A stretch of 64,000 nucleotides of DNA from DAOUKH01 sp965261455 (GTDB lineage Bacteria; Chloroflexota; Dehalococcoidia; SHYB01): positions 2,976,001 through 3,040,000 of the forward strand of contig OZ253453.1 of assembly GCA_965261455.1 (NCBI GenBank). Reading direction: 5' to 3'. Of the stretch, positions 41,509 to 49,601 are shown in pieces. Position 1 is the stretch's first letter. Every line of letters starts with the position of its first letter. Made by a program: the position numbers and the translations under genes. The notes beneath the pieces were generated by a model, which ran no database searches, was not told the DNA's origin, and was given only the letters and a program-made list of their open reading frames with translations.

Positions 41509-42500
41509 CGGACGACGGCGGGAACGGCGCGCCGATTGGCGTCGTCCTCATGAGCTTCGGCTCGGCGGCCACCATCGACGACGTGCCCGCCTACCTCGAA
41601 CGCATCCGCGGAGCCCCTGCGCCCCCCGAGGTCGTCGAGGAAATGCAGCGCCGCTACCGAGTCATCGGCGGATCGCCGCTGACCCGCATCACCGGCGAGC
41701 AAGCCCAGGCCCTCGAGACCCGCCTCAACGAAAACGAGCCCGGCGCGTACCGCGTCGCCGTCGGCATGCGGAACGCGCCGCCATTCATCGCCGAAGCCCT
41801 AGAAGAGCTCGCCGCCGGAGGAGTCCGGCGCACCGTGTGCCTCATCCTCTCGCCCCAGTACTCGCCTATCATCATGGGCGGCTATCTCAACGCCGTTGAG
41901 GCGGCCAAGGCGTCGCTCCCCGATGGCTCCGACCTGCGCGTCGCCGGTTCGTGGCACACCCTGCCCCTCTTTATCGACGCGCTGGCCCGCCGCGTCACGC
42001 AGGCTCTGGAACGCCTACCGCCTGAAGAACGCGACCGCGTCCCCGTCCTAATGACGGCCCACAGCATGCCCAAGGCCGTCGTCGACCGCGAGCCCGGCTA
42101 CATCGCCATGCTCGAAGAGACGGCGCGCCTCGCCGCCGAGCGCTGCGGCCTCGCCGAGGACCGTTGGCGGCTCGCCTACCAGAGCGCGGGACACCAGCCC
42201 GTCGAATGGCTCAAGCCCGACATCAAGGACCTCTTCCCCGGCCTCCGCGCCGCGGGCCACGACCGCGTCCTCATCGTCCCCGTCCAGTTCCTCTCCGACC
42301 ACCTCGAAGTGCTCTACGACATCGACGTGGCGGCGGCGGAACAGGCTACCGAGGCGGGCCTGGCCCTCTCCCGCATCGAGACCTTCAACGCCTGGCCCCC
42401 CTTCATCGACGCCCTCGGCACCGTCGTGGCCCGCGAAGTCGCCGCCGCCGGATGGACGTGGGGTCTTGCCTCCTCTCCCACCGGGAGAGAACTGAGGTGA
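41505..42500 (+). CDS. hemH: Ferrochelatase (proto- or coproporphyrin type)
   Basis: 331 aa from GTG 41505, coupled to hemE. Inserts Fe(II) into the porphyrin. Motifs: GVVLMSFGSAATIDDVPAYL, the RRYRVIGGSPL segment, PQYSPIIMGGY, VLMTAHSMP with the metal-binding His, and VQFLSDHLEVLYDID with the catalytic Glu. With hemE next to it but no hemG or hemY, either the protoporphyrin or the coproporphyrin branch is possible. The last ~10 residues are encoded in repeat-like DNA, so the C-terminus may have been altered by a repeat insertion. Confidence 0.94.
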   Translation: MTDDGGNGAPIGVVLMSFGSAATIDDVPAYLERIRGAPAPPEVVEEMQRRYRVIGGSPLTRITGEQAQALETRLNENEPGAYRVAVGMRNAPPFIAEALEELAAGGVRRTVCLILSPQYSPIIMGGYLNAVEAAKASLPDGSDLRVAGSWHTLPLFIDALARRVTQALERLPPEERDRVPVLMTAHSMPKAVVDREPGYIAMLEETARLAAERCGLAEDRWRLAYQSAGHQPVEWLKPDIKDLFPGLRAAGHDRVLIVPVQFLSDHLEVLYDIDVAAAEQATEAGLALSRIETFNAWPPFIDALGTVVAREVAAAGWTWGLASSPTGRELR

Positions 42501-42539
42501 GGGGCCCCGTGACGGCCACCAAAGCCCATCGAAGGGCAC

Positions 42540-42658
42540 CAACCTCACTCCCGCTGGCCCCTCCCTGTAGGGGCGAGCCGCGACTCGCCTCCCTCCGGTG
42601 CCTGCCCCGTAGGGGCGCCTCTTTTGGGTGCCCGCCGGCCTCTCCCCCTCTGGGGGAT
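42540..42658. repeat. Dispersed repeat cluster after hemH
   Basis: Contains tgtaggggcgagccgcgact, a ccgtaggggcgcctcttttg variant of the 99-bp family's left half, and a ggcctctccccctctggggg unit. It abuts the recombinase remnant. Confidence 0.7.
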
Positions 42659-42660
42659 GG

Positions 42661-43675
42661 TTGCGATGCAATCGCTACTGGCTCATCGTCGATGGATATC
42701 GCCAAGGTGATATCCAGATTGTTCTCCCGGTCCACCGTGACCTCGTCCACTACCATCTGGAGGACCTCCTTGCGCTGCCCGGGGGACAGTTCGTCGAGAC
42801 CCTGATCAACGGCCCTTGCCCACGCCAGCACCACCTCCGCCAACTCCCGCTTCCTGGCCTCGCTCGCCTCCCGCGCGTGATAGTCGTCCACCCTCGCTCT
42901 CAGGCTCTCCAGCCGTTCCGTAGTGAATTCCCGCTGAAGATCCCACTGTTCTTCGGTGATCTTTCCCGACACGCACAGGCGGATGGCCCGATCCTCCTCC
43001 ATCTGGACGCTCCGAGGCTCGGGCTCCGCCTTGGACGATGAGCCCGGGGTTCTGCAGCACCCGCTTCACCTCGCTCCACACCAGGTTCCAGCCGCTCGGC
43101 TCGGATGTAGGGGCGCTCCCGGCAGCGCAGACGGCGGCTAAGGCCGTGGCAGTGGTAGTACCTCAGCGGTGCGGCCGCCTCGTACCGGTAACCTTCCCAT
43201 TGTGCCGGTTGGTGGAATGCCACTTGGCCTTCGACCTGAGCCGCAGCCCGCACCCGGTGCATCTGAGGAGATGCTGGAGCCGGTAGGACACCTTGGTGTT
43301 CCGTTTGGACACGGCGAGCCACTGCTTCTTCAACTGCTGTGCTCGCTCCCAGGTCGCCTCGTTCACCAGGGACGGGACCACGACCTCGATCCACGTCTCC
43401 TTCGGCTGCGCGTAGATCCGCGTCCCCTCCTCCGTCGTCACCGTCCTGGCATCGGAGAGCATCCGCTGGAATTCCGGGAGCTTCTCGGACCAGCCCCGGC
43501 CTACCTCCTGGTAACGCGCCACGATGGTCAGCCCACTGCGCTCGCAGTAGGCCTCCATGTCGCCGATCTGCTCAGAGATGGAGGGTCTTGTCCTCCTCGC
43601 TTAGCTCTTGTCCGAGACGTGGGCGTAGATCGCCGCGCGATTCGCCTCTGTATTTCTCATAGTGGTTCTCGCCAT
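42661..43675 (-). pseudogene. Large serine recombinase remnant
   Basis: Starts well: ATG 43675 with GGAGGG upstream encodes NTEANRAAIYAHVSDKS, the resolvase-domain start, then hits TAA. In that frame coding resumes as SISEQIGDMEAYCERSGLT and YQEVGRGWSEKLPEFQRML. It then jumps to the recombinase domain (EVVVPSLVNEATWERAQQL), with the catalytic core missing, and on to the zinc ribbon (LLRCTGCGLRLRSKAKW). Other frames continue with the coiled-coil and C-terminal part (LSPGQRKEVLQMVVDEVTVD). Stops, frameshifts and a deletion show it is dead. It is evidence of a former integrative element. Confidence 0.75.
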
Positions 43676-43708
43676 GATTCCCTCCTCTCGTTCCTATCGG
43701 CCGAAATG

Positions 43709-43740
43709 AAAAAGGCCCGCCTCCTGCCGGGAGCGGGTCT
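43709..43740 (-). terminator. Terminator-like hairpin, minus strand
   Basis: On the minus strand, CCCGCTCC pairs with GGAGGCGGG (one bulge) and is followed by CCTTTTTC. No minus-strand gene upstream of it is obvious. It lies just before the recombinase remnant. Confidence 0.4.
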
Positions 43741-43929
43741 GCGAGTAGTACAATCCATTCGCATCACCTGTGCCCGCAGGTGGCGCCACGGCCCGGGGTG
43801 TTAGCGGCATCGCCAAGGCGGCGTGAAAGCTGCCTTGGCGCGCCAGTCGGACGCCGCAGCGCCCGGGCACGCGTCGGTGAAACTGTCCGGACGGTGGCGG
43901 GCCTCCAGCCTCGCCCCACCGAGCCGCAA

Positions 43930-44510
43930 CCGACGGGCCCGACCGTCTCAATGCCTTCCGCCGGCAGATGATTATCGAGCAGCGGGAGGCCATGGCCGAC
44001 TTCAACGACGACCCCAACGTGCGGGTGCCCATCGTGACTGGCGCGGGCCGCGCCTTTTCCGGGGGAGCGGACTTAAAGGAAGTGGCTCAGCGCGACCAAG
44101 AGGACGATTCAGCCGGCAAGTGCAGGGAGCGCGTCGAGGCGTCGGGCCATCCCAGGGGGGCCGGGCATCTTCTCCCGAAGCCCATCATCGCGGCGGTTAA
44201 CGGGCTTGCTAGGGGGGCGACATGGAGGAGGCGATGGACTGCGACATCCGCAGCGCCTCTACGGAGGCTACATTCGGCCTGCCGGAGGTCAAACGGGGTA
44301 TCCTTGCCATCTACGGCATTCAGCACTTCGCTAGCGTGACGCACTTCGGAGAAGCCATGTACTGAGATGATGCACTTCTGGCGCCGCTTGGCCAAGGAGG
44401 AGTTGCAGAAATTCAGCGACGTGGTCTATACCCAGATCAGCCAAACGGAAAACGCCAAAGAAGGGCCGTTGGCGTTCGCGGAGGCGCCCCGCCCGGTGGA
44501 CGGCCCGCTA
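43930..44510 (+). pseudogene. Enoyl-CoA hydratase/crotonase remnant
   Basis: Crotonase-like pieces in successive frames: REAMADFNDDPNVRV then GAGRAFSGGADLKEVAQRDQ and KPIIAAVNGLARG in one frame, MDCDIRSASTEATFGLPEVK and GILAIYGIQHF in the next, and FSDVVYTQISQTENAKEGPL at the end. A stop after FGEAMY and the missing middle (about 100 residues) show decay. No intact product is possible. Confidence 0.75.
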
Positions 44511-44647
44511 GCCCACCCTAACGCAGCCGTAGCGCAGATAGGAGAGAACCTGCTTTGAATTTTAGAAGGTCATGGTTCAAGCTTGGGTAGACGACGTAGC
44601 CGATGCGAGGACTTTCCCCGCTGAACAATGACGAAGGAGCAGAAGCT

Positions 44648-45616
44648 GTGACCAACTCGACGTCACTTGATATTCCGATAGCCCTGGACCTGTACCGCCG
44701 CATGGCGCTCATTCGCCGGTTCGAGGAACGGGTAGGCGAACTCTATATGCAAGGGAAAATCAGCGGCTTCCTTCACCTCTACATTGGGGAAGAGGCCGTT
44801 GCCAGCGGCATCTTCTCGGCTCTTGCGCCGCAGGATTACATCGTCTCGCATTACCGGGAGCATGGCCACGCCCTGGCTCGGGGGGTGGACCCCAACAAGC
44901 TCATGGCGGAGCTGTTCGGCAAGGAGACGGGCACTAGCCATGGCAAAGGCGGGTCCATGCACATCTTCGATGCTTCCAAGGGATTCCTGGGGGGCTACGC
45001 GATCGTTGGTGGTATGCTCCCCATTGCCACAGGTCTAGCCCTCGGGGCTAAGCTCGCAGGTGAGGATCGCGTCACCCTTGCAATATTCGGGGATGGCGCT
45101 TTGAACGAAGGAGAGTTCTGGGAATCGATGAACCTTGCCAGCCTTTGGGAGTTGCCGGTCGTCTTTCTGTTAGAAAACAATGGATACGGGATGGGGACCG
45201 CGACGAAGCGGGCATGCGCGCTGCAGGAAGTCCGCCGTGCGCCAGAGCTGTACGGCATCAAGACAGAGGTCGTGGATGGCATGGACGCTTTGGCGGTGCG
45301 AGAGGCCGCACTGCGAGCGGTTAGCCAGGCGAGGTCCGGCAAAGGCCCTGTCTTCATCGAGGCGGTTTGCTACCGGTTTCGGGGGCATTCGATCACCGAC
45401 CAGCTGCTCTATCGAGAACGGGCTGAGGAAGAGCAATGGAAATTGCGGGACCCCATCGCGAAGCTGGGCAAGCAGCTTGAGGATGCCGGAATGAACGTAG
45501 AGGTCGATGACATCGCGCAAGAAGTCGCCAAAGTCGTGGACGAGGCGGCGGCGTTCGCGGAAACGAGCCAGTGGGCGCCCAAGCAAACCCTTTACGACCA
45601 CGTGTTCGCGGAATAG
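44648..45616 (+). CDS. 2-oxoacid dehydrogenase E1 component, alpha subunit (TPP-dependent)
   Basis: 322 aa from GTG 44648 with AAGGAG upstream (an ATG at 44603 lacks a site). Thiamine-diphosphate enzyme that decarboxylates pyruvate, acetoin or a branched 2-oxoacid. Motifs: MALIRRFEERVGELYMQGKI, HGHALARG, GTSHGKGGSMHIFD, and the TPP/Mg signature from GDGALNEGEFWE to LENNGYGM; RFRGHSITDQ near the phosphorylation-loop position. Strong similarity to acetoin/pyruvate dehydrogenase alpha (AcoA/PdhA). The beta gene follows 12 nt later. E2 and E3 genes are not in the window. Confidence 0.92.
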   Translation: MTNSTSLDIPIALDLYRRMALIRRFEERVGELYMQGKISGFLHLYIGEEAVASGIFSALAPQDYIVSHYREHGHALARGVDPNKLMAELFGKETGTSHGKGGSMHIFDASKGFLGGYAIVGGMLPIATGLALGAKLAGEDRVTLAIFGDGALNEGEFWESMNLASLWELPVVFLLENNGYGMGTATKRACALQEVRRAPELYGIKTEVVDGMDALAVREAALRAVSQARSGKGPVFIEAVCYRFRGHSITDQLLYRERAEEEQWKLRDPIAKLGKQLEDAGMNVEVDDIAQEVAKVVDEAAAFAETSQWAPKQTLYDHVFAE

Positions 45617-45628
45617 GAGAGGGCTGGC

Positions 45629-46606
45629 ATGCCAGTGGTTACTTATAGAGAAGCGATGGGCAAGGCGCTGCGGGAAGCGCTCGATAATGATCCCAAGGTC
45701 TTTCTATTGGGGGAGGATGTTGGACGCTACGGTGGCCCATATGCAGTCACGGGAGGCTTCCAGGACGTCTACGGCGAAGATCGGGTTCGCGACACTCCTA
45801 TCTCGGAATCCGGATTCGTAGGGTGCGGCATCGGAGCCGCCATGGCCGGAATGCGCCCTGTGGTGGAGGTCATGATCAGCGCCTTCAGCCTGCTGGCCAT
45901 AGACCAGATCGTCAACAACGCCGCGAAGCTTCACTACATGTCAGCTGGGCAAATAGCAGTCCCCGTGGTGATTCGGATGGTCAATGCGGTCGGCAGCCAA
46001 GCGGGCGCCCCCCATTCGGTCGGTGTCGAAAGTTGGTTCGCCTCCGTCCCCGGCCTCAAGGTTGCTTGCCCCGCCACGCCCTACGATGCCGTGGGTCTGT
46101 TTCGTAGCGCCATCAAGGACAAAAACCCGGTGATCTTCGTGGAACATGCGCTGCTCTACAAGACCGAGGGCGAGGTGCCTGACCAGTATTACGAAATCCC
46201 GCTGGGGCAAGCGGAGGTCAAGCGCCAGGGCGATGACGTTACTATCGTCGCATACCTACGTATGGTTCCGGTCGCGCTGGAAGCGGCGGAGCAGCTGGCG
46301 AGGCAAGGGATCCAATGCGAGGTTGTAGACCTGCGCAGTCTCAGCCCACTAGATATCGATACAGTGGGGAGTTCGGTCAAACGGACGGGCCGTTGCATCA
46401 TCGTCGAAGAGACAAACCGCACCGGGGCCTTTGGTGCGGAAGTGGCAGAGCAGGTCTATAGCTGCGCCTTCGACTATCTCGACGGCGAGATAGTGCGGGT
46501 GGCCGGCGCCGACGTGCCAACACCGTTCGCCCGGCACCTTGAGATGGCTTCCGTCCCAAGCCAAGAAGATGTTGTGGACGCGGTGCAATCAGTCTTAGCG
46601 GACTGA
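45629..46606 (+). CDS. 2-oxoacid dehydrogenase E1 component, beta subunit
   Basis: 325 aa, with AGGAGAG upstream. Transketolase-like pyrimidine domain (YREAMGKALREALDNDPKVFLLGEDVGRYGG-type start, RDTPISESGFVGCGIGAAMAG, EVMISAFSLLAIDQIVNNAA) and C-terminal domain (DLRSLSPLDIDTV, IIVEETNRTGAFGAEVAEQV, VAGADVPTPFARHLE). Forms the alpha2-beta2 E1 with the preceding gene. Without a linked E2 it could serve a complex encoded elsewhere. Confidence 0.93.
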   Translation: MPVVTYREAMGKALREALDNDPKVFLLGEDVGRYGGPYAVTGGFQDVYGEDRVRDTPISESGFVGCGIGAAMAGMRPVVEVMISAFSLLAIDQIVNNAAKLHYMSAGQIAVPVVIRMVNAVGSQAGAPHSVGVESWFASVPGLKVACPATPYDAVGLFRSAIKDKNPVIFVEHALLYKTEGEVPDQYYEIPLGQAEVKRQGDDVTIVAYLRMVPVALEAAEQLARQGIQCEVVDLRSLSPLDIDTVGSSVKRTGRCIIVEETNRTGAFGAEVAEQVYSCAFDYLDGEIVRVAGADVPTPFARHLEMASVPSQEDVVDAVQSVLAD

Positions 46607-46951
46607 TGTCTCACGTTGGGGTGCTACGACTACGTTGTGCCCCTATCGGCTGCGAGGCCCGGACGCGCGTCGATCTACTGGTGGGCCAAGCCACAGAGGA
46701 TGGATCTATCCCTCGGCTTTGGCAGATTCCGATGCGCCTCGACTCCTCGTGTACTCGATGGAGCCGCTGGCCATTCTCATAGCCTTGTGGTTACATCGGC
46801 GACCCACGACTGCGGGTCCGGCTCTCGCCCGCAGCGATGGCCGGTGGCGATAGGCAATTCTCAGACGACAGTCAGTGAGCAGCCGACTCGGCTACGCCGT
46901 TGCATTCAGCGGATATAGATAGTATTCTGCTGCCAAACTAGATGAAACAGC
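46607..46951. other. Intergenic stretch without a recognisable gene
   Basis: About 345 bp between the E1 beta gene and the first CoA transferase. A 100-codon plus-strand frame exists but has no ribosome site and no recognisable motifs. The minus strand shows an isolated WVADVTT, reminiscent of IS transposases but too short to call. No hairpin stands out. Confidence 0.5.
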
Positions 46952-46957
46952 TATAAC
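46952..46957 (+). promoter_or_regulatory. -10 box (TATAAC) before the CoA-transferase operon
   Basis: TATAAC ends 5 nt before GTG 46963, the same spacing as the TATAAT-GTG arrangement at 35215. No clear -35 and no Shine-Dalgarno sequence, so a leaderless transcript is likely. Confidence 0.4.
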
Positions 46958-46962
46958 TTACC

Positions 46963-48171
46963 GTGATTATGGTGGAATCGGCTCCCTTGTCAGGCATTCG
47001 CGTTTTAGACGTCGGCCATTACTTGGCCGGGCCCTGGTGTGCGGGGATTCTTGCGCGATTGGGGGCTGAGGTCACAAAAATCGAGCGGCCTGAGGGGGAT
47101 CCTCAACGCCGAACGGCGCCGTGGGTGGTTTCGCCTGATGGCTCCGAGGGGAATCCTTCCTTCCGCTATGTGAATACTGATAAACGTGGGATCACGTTGA
47201 ATTTGAAGACACGGACGGGGAAGGCGCTGTTCCTTGAGATGGTGGGGAACGCGGATATAGTCGTCGACAACTTCTCTCCTGGGGTGCTGCCTCGCCTCGG
47301 GTTGGGCTTTGAGGTATTGAGGCAGCGAAATCCGGCCATCATCGTAACGTCGATTACAAACTTCGGGCAGACGGGGCCGTACCGGGACTACCGGGCGTCA
47401 GAGTTGGTGCTCTATGCCGCCGGCGGGCTGATGTCGATTTCGGGCTTGCTGGACCAAGAGCCCTTGAAACATGGTCTGTTCACTCAAGCCCAGTTCGCCG
47501 CGGGAACTATGGCCGCCTTCGCGACGCTCACGGCGCTGGCTGCGAGACGGAGGTCCGGCCAGGGCGAATGGGTGGATGTCTCGATCATGGAGACCCTCGC
47601 ATCCGAGCTTGTTGCTAATCACTCTTATTACGCCTATCTGGGCGCCGTACAGTCCCGGCAGCGGCGGCCCGAGGTCAATATTGATGGCCGCGTAGGCCTT
47701 ATCCCTGCGGCGGATGGGTGTACCCACCCATCTCTGGGTGTCAGTGACGGCGCGGTGTCGTGGGAGAGCATGACCAGTATGCTCGAAGCGCCGGATCTCA
47801 ACCAGCCTCGCTTCCATACTCACTCCACACGGATTCGGCATACCGATGATCTTGTCGCCGCGATGAAGTCGGCGGTGCAAGACAAGCCGAAGCGCGCGCT
47901 TTTCGACGAGGCAAATACTTGGAGATTCCCGTGGGGGTGCTCCCAAAAAATGGACGAGCTGCTGGACTGCCCGCAGCTCGACGCCCGCAATTTCTTTGCG
48001 ATCACTCCCTATGGCTCGGTGGCGCAGCTTCCTTTTCGTTCATCCGCTCCACGGACGGCACAGCGTGTTCCGGCGCCTGATCTCGGTCAGCACAACGCCG
48101 ATGTGTATTGCGACGGTCTGGGGCTTGGTAGGCATGAGTTGCTGGCTCTGCGGGCGCAAGGAGTGATTTGA
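46963..48171 (+). CDS. Family III CoA transferase, Gln at the catalytic Asp position
   Basis: 402 aa from GTG 46963 (ATG 46969 is two codons later; neither has a ribosome site). CaiB/BaiF fold: LSGIRVLDVGHYLAGPWCAG, EVTKIERPEGD, TDKRGITLNLKTRTGK, ADIVVDNFSPGVLPRLGLGF, TSITNFGQTGPYRDY and GQGEWVDVSIMETL. Where active members have Asp (D-x-x-x-G), this one has Gln (TQAQFAAG), so it probably cannot form the aspartyl-CoA intermediate alone. The next gene starts directly after its stop and has the Asp, so the two may form one heteromeric enzyme. Confidence 0.9.
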   Translation: MIMVESAPLSGIRVLDVGHYLAGPWCAGILARLGAEVTKIERPEGDPQRRTAPWVVSPDGSEGNPSFRYVNTDKRGITLNLKTRTGKALFLEMVGNADIVVDNFSPGVLPRLGLGFEVLRQRNPAIIVTSITNFGQTGPYRDYRASELVLYAAGGLMSISGLLDQEPLKHGLFTQAQFAAGTMAAFATLTALAARRRSGQGEWVDVSIMETLASELVANHSYYAYLGAVQSRQRRPEVNIDGRVGLIPAADGCTHPSLGVSDGAVSWESMTSMLEAPDLNQPRFHTHSTRIRHTDDLVAAMKSAVQDKPKRALFDEANTWRFPWGCSQKMDELLDCPQLDARNFFAITPYGSVAQLPFRSSAPRTAQRVPAPDLGQHNADVYCDGLGLGRHELLALRAQGVI

Positions 48172-49596
48172 ATGGCGGCCCAGCCTTTCGAGGGTGTGCG
48201 GGTGCTCGACCTATCAAGCGTTTGGGCGGCGCCGTATGCCGTACAACTCCTGGCTGGCAATGGGGCCGACGTCATCAAGGTGGAGCATGTAACCCGGCCG
48301 GACTTTCGCCTCTTCGGCCCCTTCGCAGATGATGCGCCGGGCGAACGGTACTGGGAAAGGTCGGGTACGTTCAATTTCCTCCATCGGAACAAGCTTGGCG
48401 TGACGCTCAATCTTCGGGAGGAGGCCGGGATCGACCTGTTCAAGGACCTGGTACGCATCAGCGATGTCGTAGTGGAGAACTATACGCCGCGAGTCATGCA
48501 GCAGTTCGGCCTCGATTACGCGGCCCTACGAGAGATTCGACCTGACCTGATCATGCTCTCGTTCACAGGCTATGGGCATACGGGGCCGTGGAGCCAATAC
48601 TCCGCCGTCGGTGATGCTATGGAAGCCACATGTGGCTTCTGCGAGGTTACCGGCTATACGGATGGCCCTCCCATGAAGGCTGGTTACGCTTACGTAGACC
48701 TGATTGCATGTTGGTACTGCGCTCTCGCCTTGGCCGCCGCACTCGAGCAACGGTCACGGACCGGGCAAGGCCAGTGGCTCGATGTCTCCATGTATGAATG
48801 CGGGGTCTCTTTCCTAGGCGACGCGTTGCTCGAATACCAGGCGACAGGCATTCAGCAGCAACGCACGGGCAACGATCACCCCTGGGCAGCACCGCACGGC
48901 TGCTTCCCATGTCTTGGACACGACCAATGGGTCGCGATCAGCGTCTCCGATGACGAGCAGTGGCTCAGCTTATGCACCGCCATGGAGCGCTCAGACTTGG
49001 CCGAGGACATCAGGTATGGGGATGGCTTGGTTCGGTGGCGGAATCGGGCGGAGTTACGCAAGGTCATGCAGGAGTGGACGAAGGAGCGGGAGGCTCGATC
49101 TGTGATGGAGGCGTTGCAAGCTGCGGGTGTTCCGGCAAGCCGGGTTTTCAATAATCGAGACCTGTTGACTCACCCGCACTTGGCGCAGAGGGGTTACTAT
49201 CAGCAGGTCCAGCATCTGGAGCACACCGGGCTTGGACGTCGACTTTACCCGCGTCCTCCCTTTCTCTTTCGCGATAGGGAGCCAAAACCGTCCACTCCAC
49301 CTCCTGGAGTTGGGGAGCACAACTCTGAGATTCTCGGGGACCTCTTGGGCTTCGGCCCCGGATCGATCCAGACCCTCTATCGCTCGGGGGTAGCGGGGAA
49401 TGCCCCTGTCGGCGTAGGAAGCCCGTTCGAGACCGTCCCCTTGGAGGCGTTGCTGGAGTCGCGACAGATTGAATGCATTGATGCGGACTACGAGGAAAAA
49501 CTTAAGGAGGTCCATTCAGGGGTACGGGAAAACAGCGCAGATCAAAGAAAGGCAAGCCGACACCTTGCTGAGATCGGGAAGGCAACAACGGAGTAA
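48172..49596 (+). CDS. Family III CoA transferase, with catalytic Asp
   Basis: 474 aa; ATG abuts the previous TGA with no gap. CaiB/BaiF family: FEGVRVLDLSSVWAAPYAVQLL, DVIKVEHVTRPD, NKLGVTLNLREEAGID, SDVVVENYTPRVMQQFGLDY, SFTGYGHTGPWSQYSAVGD, and catalytic Asp in AGYAYVDLIACW. A C-terminal tail of about 75 residues after LLGFGPGSIQTLYRSG is longer than usual, helical and charged. It moves CoA between carboxylic acids. The lipoprotein gene begins 5 nt later. Confidence 0.92.
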   Translation: MAAQPFEGVRVLDLSSVWAAPYAVQLLAGNGADVIKVEHVTRPDFRLFGPFADDAPGERYWERSGTFNFLHRNKLGVTLNLREEAGIDLFKDLVRISDVVVENYTPRVMQQFGLDYAALREIRPDLIMLSFTGYGHTGPWSQYSAVGDAMEATCGFCEVTGYTDGPPMKAGYAYVDLIACWYCALALAAALEQRSRTGQGQWLDVSMYECGVSFLGDALLEYQATGIQQQRTGNDHPWAAPHGCFPCLGHDQWVAISVSDDEQWLSLCTAMERSDLAEDIRYGDGLVRWRNRAELRKVMQEWTKEREARSVMEALQAAGVPASRVFNNRDLLTHPHLAQRGYYQQVQHLEHTGLGRRLYPRPPFLFRDREPKPSTPPPGVGEHNSEILGDLLGFGPGSIQTLYRSGVAGNAPVGVGSPFETVPLEALLESRQIECIDADYEEKLKEVHSGVRENSADQRKASRHLAEIGKATTE

Positions 49597-49601
49597 AAAC
49601 T

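Noticed and set aside
46616..46918. 100-codon plus-strand frame after the E1 beta gene
   Set aside because: No start context, no known motif, and it lies in an otherwise featureless gap.
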